Positions 25,033 through 33,586 of a DNA stretch of 64,000 nucleotides are shown here, piece after piece. Within the stretch, counting starts at the first letter, position 1; every line of letters starts with the position of its first letter. The notes under the pieces were generated by a model. The model did no database searches. It worked only from the letters and a program-made list of their open reading frames with translations, and was not told where the DNA came from. The translations under genes and the position numbers were made by a program. Source of the stretch: CAZJJZ01 sp964546505 (GTDB taxonomy: Bacteria; Patescibacteriota; Gracilibacteria; UBA1369); the NCBI GenBank assembly GCA_964546505.1, contig CAZJJZ010000001.1, forward strand, positions 39,667 through 103,666, in the 5' to 3' direction.

Positions 25033-25331
25033 AAATTATGTTAAGATTAAGGTTAAATTGTGTGAGCAAGTCACCTTTCCTACCAAATTTATGGATCTAA
25101 TAAACTTCTCGGAAACGAAAACACTGCACCAACAATTTCCATCATAAAGCAATTTAGCTGAAAAGTAAATGAAAAAGCCAAAAAGTTTTTCCAGATCCAC
25201 AGTTTGTCATGGTAAAATCACTCACATGATCTGTACAAAGTGAATCTAGGAGACCAGCTACCCGGCGTTAATCTGCTTTACTAACCACATCAGCCATGCT
25301 AAAAAGTTGAGGCCAAAACCTTCAACATTTT
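25033..25331. other. Intergenic region with an ABC-F leader
   Basis: About 300 bp between the divergent RRM and ABC-F genes. An extended -10 (TGG then TAAAAT, 25213-25218) points rightward and would give a leader of about 107 nt, much longer than elsewhere in this window. The leader holds two minimal frames, MICTK (25226-25243) and MLKS near 25295. It also holds a hairpin GTTGAGG/CCTTCAAC that ends just before the ABC-F ATG. I see no tRNA or known riboswitch. Confidence 0.4.
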
Positions 25332-26759
25332 ATGCTTCTTGCTCAAAAAATCAGCTACGATCACAGTGGCGAAGAATTGTTTAATGAAATTGATTTTTCT
25401 CTAGATTCCAAAGCTCAAAAACACATTGCCGTGGTTGGTAAAAACGGCTGTGGTAAATCTACTTTACTCAAGCTATTGGCTGGAATTTATGAGCCTACGC
25501 AAGGCAAAATCAACCGTAGTGGAGAAACAATTTGTTATCTGCAGCAAGATATTTCATTCCCGGACCCTGAGCAGACTGTGGAGGTGTTTTTGACTTCCAA
25601 GTTGGCCGAAGAGTGGATGGCTTATCAAATTGACATGGGCTTGGCGGAAGTTAATTTGCCAGAAGAAATCAAAACGCAAACCCTAGGCAGTCTGAGTGGA
25701 GGCCAAAAAATGCGTATTGCTTTGGTGGAGTTATTACTTCAAGAGCCCACGGTTTTACTACTTGATGAACCCACTAATCACTTGGATCAAGACTCCATCA
25801 GCTGGCTAAAAAGTTTTGTCAAAAATTTCAACGGTTCTATCGCATTTGTTTCTCATGATCGGGACTTTATCAATTCCGTAGCTGATCAGATCTGGGAAAT
25901 CACCAATCAAAAAACCCTCGATATCTATCATTGTCATTATGACCAGTTTTTGGTGGAGCGTTTCGAACGTTATCAAAAAGCCCTCCAGCAATTTAACTTC
26001 TCACAACGTGAGAGGGTCGAGTTGGAAGAATGGCTGCGTGAAAATGCTAATCACCCCAAATATAAATTTACCGCAACCGTTGCTCAAAAAAAGAAAGCCT
26101 TGGAGAGAATGGAGAAAGCAGCACCTCCAGAGCCGGTGATGGATCCTCGTTTGAAGATGCAGGATTTGACTTACAGTGAAAAGGGTACGGTACTAAGCGC
26201 AAAAATCCAAGGAAAAAGTTTTGGAGAGAAAGTAATTCTCCGTAACTTGGAATTCAAAATCACCCATGGCGATAAACTCTGGATTAAGGGTCCTAATGGT
26301 TCCGGAAAAACTACTTTACTAGCCATTTTGGCAGGTTTGGATAAGGAATTTCAGGGACAAATCACCACACGCAATAATTTGCAGGTAGGCTACTTGAAAC
26401 AATTCTGCGAATTAAACGAAGATCAAACTATACTCGACGAGTTTGATCAGAAAACGACAGTTGACTACACGCTCGCGCGCTCAATTTTGGCTAACTATCT
26501 TTTTCCGGCAGAAATTATCGAGAATAAAATCAAGCATCTCAGTTACGGCCAAAAACGCCGCTTAGAATTGGCTATTTTACTCACCAATAAGCCGGATTTG
26601 CTCATTCTGGATGAGCCCACCAATCATTTGGATATTTTCGTACGTGAGGAATTAGAGAAATTCTTATTGGAACAAGAAATTGCCATGGCGATTGTTTCAC
26701 ATGATGCTTATTTTATCCAAAAAATACAACCGAATCACGTCTTAGATCTGCAAAGTTGA
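25332..26759 (+). CDS. ABC-F family ATPase
   Basis: A soluble 475-residue protein with two ABC cassettes and no membrane part. Walker A sites are GKNGCGKSTLL and GPNGSGKTTLL. Signature motifs are LSGGQKMRIAL and LSYGQKRRLELAI, and both Walker B sites read LLLDEPTNHLD / LILDEPTNHLD. The linker between cassettes is charged and helical, as in ribosome-binding ABC-F proteins that act at the E site (EttA, or antibiotic-resistance ARE types). Which class it belongs to cannot be told by eye. The long leader hints at translational control. It converges with the adhesin gene with no gap. Confidence 0.9.
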   Translation: MLLAQKISYDHSGEELFNEIDFSLDSKAQKHIAVVGKNGCGKSTLLKLLAGIYEPTQGKINRSGETICYLQQDISFPDPEQTVEVFLTSKLAEEWMAYQIDMGLAEVNLPEEIKTQTLGSLSGGQKMRIALVELLLQEPTVLLLDEPTNHLDQDSISWLKSFVKNFNGSIAFVSHDRDFINSVADQIWEITNQKTLDIYHCHYDQFLVERFERYQKALQQFNFSQRERVELEEWLRENANHPKYKFTATVAQKKKALERMEKAAPPEPVMDPRLKMQDLTYSEKGTVLSAKIQGKSFGEKVILRNLEFKITHGDKLWIKGPNGSGKTTLLAILAGLDKEFQGQITTRNNLQVGYLKQFCELNEDQTILDEFDQKTTVDYTLARSILANYLFPAEIIENKIKHLSYGQKRRLELAILLTNKPDLLILDEPTNHLDIFVREELEKFLLEQEIAMAIVSHDAYFIQKIQPNHVLDLQS

Positions 26760-29558
26760 TTACTTGATTTTTTCAATCAAAGTCCATGAGGCGCCTTGGG
26801 CAGTGGTTGTCAGGATGGCATCTCCTGTACCGCCATCGCGCCGACAGACAATTTCGTAGTAATCGTTGGCATTGAAGTTAATCAATACCTCTGTTGAGTT
26901 AGTACCTAAGTCATTGCTGTTATTATCATAAGTATGTGAAAAAGAATCTCCAGTGGTATTGGTGTTAACAGCGCCATTTACCCTGACTCCACATTTGATG
27001 GATTTTCGATTATTAGTGGTGTTGTTTTTGTGGTTGATACTGTAAGACACGCGATAGAGCCCGGCATTCAGTATTGTGATTCTGGAATTATTGACTACCG
27101 TGTCATGTGAATAGGCAAGATCTTCTGGAAAACTCTCTGAGTTCCAAGGAATTGCTGTCCAGCCAGCAGTATTTAAATTGTAATTTCCGCCGCCAGCATT
27201 ACCGTCAAAAAATTGTCCCACCTGCATGGTAGTGCCATTATCACTAATTTGCTTCCAGACCGCCGCGCCAACTGTATTATTAAGCAAGATAAACGCATCA
27301 TTGGTGCTGGTATTTAACCAAATTGTACCATTAGCATATCCCAGCGCGGCACCATCATTGATGGTAGGATTATTAGTAGCACGTTTCTGTTCCACGCCGA
27401 ACTTAGTTGCGGTGCCATTGTCTATTTCTGGAACTGTAACTTGATTGTAGCGATTATTTCTAATGAGGTTACGTTCTTGTAAATTGGACTGTAAATCAAT
27501 GCCCCTTGCCCATGAACTGCTTCCCCCGGTAATGGCATTATCTGCGAAAGAGTTATCATCGGAATTGGCAGTCACTTCTATAGCCACAGTATTTGCAGCC
27601 ACCGAAGCCCCACGAATAATATTGTTGCTAAAAGTGCTTCTACTCACAAAACTGTTTCCATTACCCAAAACAAAGCCTTTGGCAAAACCCAGTCCACCAT
27701 TACTTGTACCATCAATCACATTGTTATTGAAGATGGCATCTTGTGTGCTGGAGCCGTTAATGTCAAAAGAGTCCACGCCAATAGCGATTGCCGCAGTCGA
27801 TAATGATCCGGCGAAAACATTGGCATTCATATTGATGTTGCGCAGTCTTGACATGAAAATACCATAGGCCCCACCACCGCCTACTCCCATTCTGGAAGCC
27901 CGATTATTAAACAAGGAACTATCATTGACTCCCACAAACACATAACCAGTTTCACGTACATAGTCTACATTGTTTTTGTCGACCAAAATATTATTTGCTC
28001 CTTGATTAAATCCCCATGTACCACTAACTGAACCATTGGTTGTGATATGAATCCCATCAGTAAAATAATTGTTTCCACCATTACCAATTACACGAGCATT
28101 TTGTATCACCGCTCTGGTGAGTTGTGCGGAAGCTGAATCCAGGAATTGAATACCCACTACTGCGGTTGCGCCACTTCCACCTTGTCCAGAAACTTTTTGC
28201 ACAGTAACATTATCCACTTTGTTGTCATCTCCTCCTGTTGTTCTGATACCATGAAAATTACCTTGCACTTGCACTTTAAAATCACGCAATACAGTTCCAC
28301 TTACGGGTAGACTGCCATCAGCTTTGCCCACTTGAATAGCCGCAGTGGTATTGGTAATTCCACCAAAGCCAGCTGCGTTGATGATGGAGGAGTCGCCGTA
28401 ACCGGTAATCTGAATATCGTTTGCTTCAATCGTTAAAGGTGAAGAAATGTTGTAAGTTCCAGGCAAAAGCGTAATAATTCCACCTCCTGGCAAGGCCTCA
28501 ATACTATCTATGGCAGCTTGCAAATTCATATTCGGTGAAAGATAGATGGACTTATTCGGAATGGAACTGATGATACCGGAGGTCAGCACATTACCGGCTT
28601 CGGCCACAGTAACATTCCAATCGTTCATTTTTAAGACACCGTCTCCCGATCTACCATCCACGAAAATAGTTGAACTGCTGTTTAAATTCCCTCCAGCTAT
28701 AGTTTTCAAAATCGCGCCCGGTAAATTATCTTGGTTAGTTTTGATAAACCTCATGGACACGGTCGGCTGGGTGATGGCTGAACTATCTACCAAACTATCT
28801 CCAGGGTCTTGAACGCTAAAGCTGATTCTATCGAAAATCAACGAGTTCGATCCGGATTGTACGTCAATGCCCGAATTAGCAGTGATGCTTTTCACACTGA
28901 GCTTAAGATTTGAGAAAGCGGTATCAAAAGAACTGATTTTACCAGCGTTTTCGATTTGAATAGTAGTACGATCTGGTCCCTTACCGATAAGAGTGATGTT
29001 TGATAAATTAACATTTCCCTGTACCAAGTGAGTTTCCGCGGACATAATGATAATCCCACCAGATAATCCATTTAAGTAACCTGCAGCACCAGCCAAATTG
29101 GCATAATCCAAACCCGTACCTACTGTAACTACCTTGGAAGCGGTGCTATTCACTGCGGTTAAATCCTCCCAATCTGTACCATTAAAGACATAGGTATTGT
29201 TATCATTAGAATTAAAGTAGATTTGACCGGCAACTGGAGCGGGAGGCGGTAAGGTGAGGTTTTCTAAAGCCACATTCAATAATTGTTTTTGTTCAAAAGA
29301 CACATTTTGGTTGATTGCAAAGATTTGATTTGCGGCGTCCCAATTGATCACACCCTCTGTACTGGGATTGCCTGTGTTATTGAATTTGATACCTGTAACT
29401 GTACCTCCATTATTATCCAGTAAAATAAATGGCGATTCAAAATCACCAAAATCATCATCTTGAAAGATAATTTTCGCTCCAGACAAGCCCGGGAACATCA
29501 TCAAACCACAGCACGCTAGTATGGCTAATTTGATTTTTATAAATTTAACTAAATTCAT
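26760..29558 (-). CDS. Large secreted beta-helix protein with C1q/TNF-like C-terminal domain
   Basis: The start is set at ATG 29558 because a TATAAT box (29583-29578) overlaps the earlier ATG. The protein is then 932 residues, with a signal peptide (KIKLAILACCGLMMFPGLSGA). A short N-terminal segment reads like a tail-fibre collar (FNGTDWEDLT). Residues ~150-780 are parallel beta-helix with many Asn/Gly/Ser turns and pectate-lyase-like repeats (NNVIDGTSNGG, SFADNAITGGSS). The last ~130 residues (from about NDGAALGYANGTIWLN) form a jelly-roll recalling C1q/TNF-like or phage-fibre heads (AGLYRVSYSINHKN). Likely a surface adhesin or glycan-binding fibre. No catalytic residues are recognised. Divergent from the CcdA-like gene. 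Confidence 0.78.
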   Translation of the reverse strand: MNLVKFIKIKLAILACCGLMMFPGLSGAKIIFQDDDFGDFESPFILLDNNGGTVTGIKFNNTGNPSTEGVINWDAANQIFAINQNVSFEQKQLLNVALENLTLPPPAPVAGQIYFNSNDNNTYVFNGTDWEDLTAVNSTASKVVTVGTGLDYANLAGAAGYLNGLSGGIIIMSAETHLVQGNVNLSNITLIGKGPDRTTIQIENAGKISSFDTAFSNLKLSVKSITANSGIDVQSGSNSLIFDRISFSVQDPGDSLVDSSAITQPTVSMRFIKTNQDNLPGAILKTIAGGNLNSSSTIFVDGRSGDGVLKMNDWNVTVAEAGNVLTSGIISSIPNKSIYLSPNMNLQAAIDSIEALPGGGIITLLPGTYNISSPLTIEANDIQITGYGDSSIINAAGFGGITNTTAAIQVGKADGSLPVSGTVLRDFKVQVQGNFHGIRTTGGDDNKVDNVTVQKVSGQGGSGATAVVGIQFLDSASAQLTRAVIQNARVIGNGGNNYFTDGIHITTNGSVSGTWGFNQGANNILVDKNNVDYVRETGYVFVGVNDSSLFNNRASRMGVGGGGAYGIFMSRLRNINMNANVFAGSLSTAAIAIGVDSFDINGSSTQDAIFNNNVIDGTSNGGLGFAKGFVLGNGNSFVSRSTFSNNIIRGASVAANTVAIEVTANSDDNSFADNAITGGSSSWARGIDLQSNLQERNLIRNNRYNQVTVPEIDNGTATKFGVEQKRATNNPTINDGAALGYANGTIWLNTSTNDAFILLNNTVGAAVWKQISDNGTTMQVGQFFDGNAGGGNYNLNTAGWTAIPWNSESFPEDLAYSHDTVVNNSRITILNAGLYRVSYSINHKNNTTNNRKSIKCGVRVNGAVNTNTTGDSFSHTYDNNSNDLGTNSTEVLINFNANDYYEIVCRRDGGTGDAILTTTAQGASWTLIEKIK

Positions 29559-29577
29559 TGGTGAATTAAATCCCTTC

Positions 29578-29583
29578 ATTATA
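29578..29583 (-). promoter_or_regulatory. -10 element of the beta-helix protein gene
   Basis: TATAAT on the reverse strand, with the -35 unclear. Transcription would start near 29571, 13 nt before ATG 29558. This supports that start over the ATG at 29579, which lies inside the -10. Confidence 0.45.
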
Positions 29584-29608
29584 TCATGAAAAAGCAATTT
29601 TAAAAACT

Positions 29609-30325
29609 ATGAACTTCTCCCTTCTTCTAGTCTCTTTTCTGGCAGGTATCCTCACTGCCATCGCTCCTTGTATTTTGCCACTTTTGCCGGTGATTCTAGG
29701 TGGAGTTAATCAGCAAAACTCTTTTTCCAAAAGACTACTGATAATTTTGTCTTTAGGTGCAAGTATTTTTTTCTTCACCTTACTGCTAAAAATCTTTAGT
29801 TTGATTTTGTACGTTCCGGATACTTTTTGGCAGGCTTTTTCCGGACTGATTTTGTTGATTTTTGGAATTTTTAGTTTTTTCCCTAATCTCTGGACTTTTT
29901 TGGCTTTCAAGCTGAAATTTGAAGATTGGAGTAATCATCTTTTCAACAAATCCAAAAGCAATTCCGGTGTCCTTTCACCGATTTTATTGGGCATCGCCCT
30001 CGGACCGATTTTTAACAGCTGCTCACCCACTTATTTGTTGTTGATTGCAACCGTCATTCCACAGAATTTCGGCTGGGGAATTATTTACCTCCTCAGTTAT
30101 ATTGCAGGTCTTTCCTTTATTCTCGTTTTGATTGTCTGGTTAGGACAAAAGCTGCTAAGTAGGATTCGTTTTTTAGCGAATCCCAATGGCTGGTTCAAAA
30201 AGACGATCGCACTGTTATTAATTTTCCTCGGAATTGCCATCATCTTTGGCTGGCAAAAGAATTTTGAGGCCTGGTTGNNNNNNNNNNNNNNNNNNNNNNN
30301 NNNNNNNNNNNTCAACCAATTTTGA
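29609..30325 (+). CDS. CcdA/DsbD-like transmembrane thiol transporter
   Basis: A membrane protein with about six helices that carries reducing equivalents from cytoplasmic thioredoxin to the cell exterior. The first redox motif is in AGILTAIAPCILPLLPVILGG, and the second Cys lies in GPIFNSCSPTYLLL. This matches the DsbD-beta/CcdA pair of intramembrane cysteines. The C-terminus is disturbed by a 34-nt N run (30278-30311). If the true gap is one base shorter or two longer, the tail would instead read STNFEQEILQSTNL and stop at 30356. That looks the more natural end. It has no thioredoxin domain of its own; trxA in this window could serve as donor. Confidence 0.85.
   Translation: MNFSLLLVSFLAGILTAIAPCILPLLPVILGGVNQQNSFSKRLLIILSLGASIFFFTLLLKIFSLILYVPDTFWQAFSGLILLIFGIFSFFPNLWTFLAFKLKFEDWSNHLFNKSKSNSGVLSPILLGIALGPIFNSCSPTYLLLIATVIPQNFGWGIIYLLSYIAGLSFILVLIVWLGQKLLSRIRFLANPNGWFKKTIALLLIFLGIAIIFGWQKNFEAWLXXXXXXXXXXXXNQF
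30278..30311. other. Assembly gap (34 N) in the CcdA-like gene
   Basis: Thirty-four undetermined bases, not a multiple of three. The flanks are GGTTG before and TCAACC after, a small inverted repeat that may have caused the break. Confidence 0.97.
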
Positions 30326-30374
30326 ACAGGAAATACTCCAATCCACCAACCTCTAAAACAGCAAATCGCTTAAG

Positions 30375-30406
30375 AACCGCCGATTGACACAGGTCAACCG
30401 GCGGTT
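30375..30406 (-). terminator. Long hairpin after the radical SAM gene
   Basis: AACCGCCG(A)TTGAC (30375-30388) and GTCAACCGGCGGTT (30393-30406) form a 14-position stem. The single A-C mismatch on the forward strand becomes a G-U pair in leftward RNA, so the structure is perfect only in the message of the radical SAM gene. No strong U tract follows. It lies 14 nt past the stop. Confidence 0.6.
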
Positions 30407-30419
30407 AAGACAGACTCCC

Positions 30420-31505
30420 TCACTTCAACAAGTGGCGCGGCGACAAGATATCGCCGCTGTAGATGGCGTTGGGCATCACTTCGCATTCCGCCCAACAACC
30501 CTTGCAGGCATCCACCCACGCACGTTCAGAATTGGTTCCAGCGTTCTCCCACACTTCACGCAGGCTCTGAGTCAGCAAATTGCCAACCACCTTGGAATTG
30601 AACTGGCACACCTGAACGTCGCCATTCGGGCGCAGTCGAATGTGGCTGCGCAGAGCCACGCATTTGGGCTTCGGTTGAGGGTTAGCCTTGGACTGCAGCC
30701 TCTCACGCAACCCCCGCAAGTAATACCGCTTTGCCTGTCGCAAAGCCGGGTCACTCATGTCGTTGACTCGCGTCAACTCTGCCTCCACGAAGTCCTGAGC
30801 AGCCGAAGGGTCCAAAGACTGGTGCAAGGGATAGTCGGTCGTCTCCAGCACCTTCAAGGCAACTTTGCCTTGGTTGTGCTCACTGTAGGTAGCTGACTCG
30901 GAATAAGCCAGCACCGACTGTACCTCCACTCCCAGTTTGGCCGCTTCTTCACGTAGCATGCGGCTGTCATTGAGGCTCTTCATGTTGATGATGGTGTGAT
31001 TGATCGAAACCTTGTAGCCACGTGCGCGGCCAATTGCCAACTCCTTGACGGTTTGCATGGCTTTGGCGTAAGTGGCAGACTTGCCGCGGTTTTGATCATG
31101 AGTGTTGGGACCACCATCCAGGCTCACCATGAACTGCAACTTGCTTGGCTCGCTGAAGCTGCGGGCAAAGTGCATGATGCGATCAGGAAAGCTACCGTTG
31201 GTGGTGATGTGCAGGAATTGCGGGTTGGAAAGCCGCATGATGCTTTCAGCCAGACGCAGCAAATCCTCTCGCAAAAAAGGTTCACCACCGCTCAGGCGCA
31301 CCACGTCCAAGCTGCCCAGCTTCTCAAAGACACGTGCAACTTCATTGACCGTCAGCTCCTTACCCTTGGGTAGTTGCCAACTATCACACATTTCGCACGT
31401 GGCATTGCAGCGAGTACAGACCAGGAAAGTACACCAGGACGGCTTGGGTACGAAGTCCAGCCGATTTTGTAGCACCCTCAGTGGGTATTTCCAAAAACTA
31501 CTCAT
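30420..31505 (-). CDS. Radical SAM/SPASM-type enzyme, orphan
   Basis: A 361-residue radical SAM protein. The SAM-cluster cysteines are C33, C37, C40 (TRCNATCEMCDSW). SAM-binding motifs follow: RLSGGEPFLR and HITTNGS. A Cys-bearing C-terminal SPASM/Twitch-like region is visible (KCVALRSHIRLRPNGDVQVC, then ACKGCWAEC). Such enzymes often modify ribosomal peptides or act as anaerobic maturases. No small precursor peptide gene lies beside it. The ATG is preceded by AAAGGAGCAAG, a perfect Shine-Dalgarno unlike its neighbours, and the gene is distinctly GC-rich. Both point to acquisition from another genome. Substrate unknown. Confidence 0.88.
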   Translation of the reverse strand: MSSFWKYPLRVLQNRLDFVPKPSWCTFLVCTRCNATCEMCDSWQLPKGKELTVNEVARVFEKLGSLDVVRLSGGEPFLREDLLRLAESIMRLSNPQFLHITTNGSFPDRIMHFARSFSEPSKLQFMVSLDGGPNTHDQNRGKSATYAKAMQTVKELAIGRARGYKVSINHTIINMKSLNDSRMLREEAAKLGVEVQSVLAYSESATYSEHNQGKVALKVLETTDYPLHQSLDPSAAQDFVEAELTRVNDMSDPALRQAKRYYLRGLRERLQSKANPQPKPKCVALRSHIRLRPNGDVQVCQFNSKVVGNLLTQSLREVWENAGTNSERAWVDACKGCWAECEVMPNAIYSGDILSPRHLLK

Positions 31506-31703
31506 CTTGCTCCTTTAGGTTGGGGGAATCTTTTCCTTCTTATCTCCCTGGCACTACGCCAAGAAAAACAAGAAAAGGATAGCCCCACCTAAAAATTCAC
31601 TAGATTTTCAATGTTCCTAAAAACTCTATAGGTAAACTAAAATAAAGAAAAGTGACAATTTATTCAACAAAGAATCTACAAATCAACTTGAATTGGCTAT
31701 GAA

Positions 31704-31733
31704 TTGGAGTAGTATTTAGAACATGAATATAAT
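31704..31733 (+). promoter_or_regulatory. Promoter of the 323-residue unknown
   Basis: TTGGAG (31704-31709) and TATAAT (31728-31733), spacer 18. A start near 31740 leaves 11 nt before ATG 31751, which selects that start over the earlier in-frame codon at 31736. Confidence 0.5.
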
Positions 31734-31750
31734 ACTTGGCAAAGCTGAAA

Positions 31751-32722
31751 ATGGCTGATCTCAATCAAAAATCATCATCATTGGAAAATTTGTTAACTGA
31801 GGGACTTAGGCGTCGATCTGTTCCACCTTCCCCGTCCATCGAGCCCTCACCTCAAATAAAACAATCAATTCAACACAATCGCACTCTAGTAGGCTACGCG
31901 CTTTCTGATCGTGACTCCAGCGCAACTGATGCATCACCAAGGCGGGTCAGACCTTCCACACCTCCACCTCAGATCATCTCAGCGCCACGTCAGGTAGCAG
32001 CGGAAAAATATCTCTATTTGAACACAGAAAACATTCAAGATTTATCTGCCCCCCATCTCAAGCAAATTTGGGATAATAATAATGCTTATCTGAGGCAACA
32101 AATTGAACAGTTTCCAGTTTTGAAGTGGGGTATGGCGGCTATGACTTATAATGATTATGTAGTTGCAAAAGAAACAGATATTCTGCCGGATGAGCAGGTG
32201 ATGCTATTTACCACTATCGACAGCAGTGAGCAAAAACAAAGCTTAAACAGCTTATACGCACTAACTCACCTGGTTCGACTTTTCCAATATCAACATCAAA
32301 AACAGGAAGGCGGACGGGTGATAACATTTTTTGATCTGGCGGATGTAGGAAAATTTATTCAGGATAATGCCAAGTACATTCAAAATGACTTCGCTCAGGT
32401 GGTCACCAGGTTGGATCAGCCTGAAGACCTTGCTTTAATCAAAGATATAGGTAAATCAATCAGTCCCAATAAGCGAATACGTTTGGATGATCATCGTCTG
32501 CCAACAGTCCTAGCTTTACCAACTTTTTTGCCCACCAACGAGAATACCATTATCAATGCGGCGGATCTGATGGTTGGTTTCTCTAGAAACACCTTACCGG
32601 TTAAATTTTCTGCCAATCACCGAGATGTGGATGCTATGAAATTGATTGATAGAATAGTTACACAAAGAATTATCTTCAATGGATTAAACCAAATTAGAAG
32701 TCATCGGGTCAGATCTCGATAG
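31751..32722 (+). CDS. Unknown soluble protein
   Basis: I do not recognise this 323-residue protein (start MADLNQKSSS). Residues 1-100 are Ser/Pro/Arg-rich and probably disordered. The remaining two thirds form a mixed alpha/beta domain without membrane segments. Segments such as LYALTHLVRLFQYQHQKQ and ITFFDLADVGKFIQDN look helical. Nothing suggests a catalytic site. The own promoter and short leader support a real gene. It is followed by a cupin gene with its own promoter. Confidence 0.6.
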   Translation: MADLNQKSSSLENLLTEGLRRRSVPPSPSIEPSPQIKQSIQHNRTLVGYALSDRDSSATDASPRRVRPSTPPPQIISAPRQVAAEKYLYLNTENIQDLSAPHLKQIWDNNNAYLRQQIEQFPVLKWGMAAMTYNDYVVAKETDILPDEQVMLFTTIDSSEQKQSLNSLYALTHLVRLFQYQHQKQEGGRVITFFDLADVGKFIQDNAKYIQNDFAQVVTRLDQPEDLALIKDIGKSISPNKRIRLDDHRLPTVLALPTFLPTNENTIINAADLMVGFSRNTLPVKFSANHRDVDAMKLIDRIVTQRIIFNGLNQIRSHRVRSR

Positions 32723-32738
32723 TCCTTCGCTCTTTTAA

Positions 32739-32767
32739 TTGCAATTTATTTTCGCTTGATTTAAATT
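32739..32767 (+). promoter_or_regulatory. Promoter of the cupin gene, followed by a G8 tract
   Basis: TTGCAA (32739-32744) and TAAATT (32762-32767), spacer 17. The inferred 43-nt leader contains eight consecutive G at 32788-32795, the only such run noticed in the window. Confidence 0.42.
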
Positions 32768-32817
32768 TTGATTGCTTCTTCCGGCAAGGGGGGGGCGTCT
32801 TCTTTTAAATATCAAAC

Positions 32818-33258
32818 ATGATTACTAATACAGTGGGCGAATTATTGTTAACTGCTGCAGAAAAATCTAAGCTTGCAGAATTGAGAGCTACAGCCAAATA
32901 TGAGCAGCATCAGCTTTATCCAGGCCTGTATCAGCAAGATATGCCCTTCGACAATGTTCCCACACAATTACAGGAAATTATCAAAAACCTCCAAGGCACA
33001 ATAACAGTCGCCAAGGTGGTGAAGGTAGTAGATGGCGTAGAAAAACATATTCATCAAAGAGATTCCGAAATATATTATTTTGGCGACGGCAAAGCAACAC
33101 TCAAGCTGTACGACAAATCAGGACAGTTGATTGAATCAATACTCTTGTCTGCTGATAAATTCGCTTTAACACATCAATTTGAAGCCCACGAAATGGTAGT
33201 CGAAGGTGAGACAGAGTTTTATGGTGTAAAATTCGTAGAGGCGGGAATTACCGGTTAA
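32818..33258 (+). CDS. Cupin-like protein of unknown substrate
   Basis: A 146-residue cytoplasmic protein whose second half looks like a single cupin barrel: a HIHQRDSEIYYFGDGKATLK segment near residues 78-97, then a LKLYD strand, LSADKFALTHQFEAHEMVV, and a closing YGVKF strand. The spaced His/Glu residues could hold one metal ion. Its 5' leader contains the G8 tract. Its stop overlaps by 4 nt the end of a small gene on the opposite strand. The ligand is unknown; sugar-nucleotide isomerase-like cupins and sensory cupins are both possible. Confidence 0.62.
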   Translation: MITNTVGELLLTAAEKSKLAELRATAKYEQHQLYPGLYQQDMPFDNVPTQLQEIIKNLQGTITVAKVVKVVDGVEKHIHQRDSEIYYFGDGKATLKLYDKSGQLIESILLSADKFALTHQFEAHEMVVEGETEFYGVKFVEAGITG

Positions 33259-33443
33259 TTGTTTTGTACCTCTCTAAAGATTTGAGCAATTCGCTCACGA
33301 CTATTTTGGGTAGCTCTTCTCACCGCACCTCTTACTGGCAAAATTGAAGCTGGCCTTTCTGAAGTCGGCCGACGTGTACTTTCAGGTGCCTTTTGCTGCT
33401 CATAGGCATTGCCTAAATCTTTTGCAGATCGTTTGATATTCAT
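33255..33443 (-). CDS. Small basic protein of unknown function
   Basis: A 62-residue, Arg-rich, soluble protein (RRPTSERP, RRATQNSRERIAQIF). I do not recognise it. It is supported as a real gene by a near-consensus promoter just upstream (TTGACT, 16 nt, TATAAT) that points at its ATG with a 21-nt leader. The C-terminal 15 residues are predicted helical and basic, which would fit RNA or membrane-surface binding, but that is only a guess. Confidence 0.6.
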   Translation of the reverse strand: MNIKRSAKDLGNAYEQQKAPESTRRPTSERPASILPVRGAVRRATQNSRERIAQIFREVQNN

Positions 33444-33470
33444 TTTTGTTTTATTTATTTGTATCAGTAT

Positions 33471-33498
33471 ATTATAACACGCGTAGAAAAGAAGTCAA
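33471..33498 (-). promoter_or_regulatory. Near-consensus promoter of the 62-residue gene
   Basis: On the reverse strand TTGACT (33498-33493), 16 nt, TATAAT (33476-33471). It is one of the best promoter matches in the window. The start would be near 33464. Confidence 0.68.
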
Positions 33499-33586
33499 TA
33501 ATGGAATTAATCTGACAAACCCCTGGTAGGTTTTGTAAAAAAAGTTTTGATTGCTAAGATCAAGTTATACCACTTCATTGACAGTC

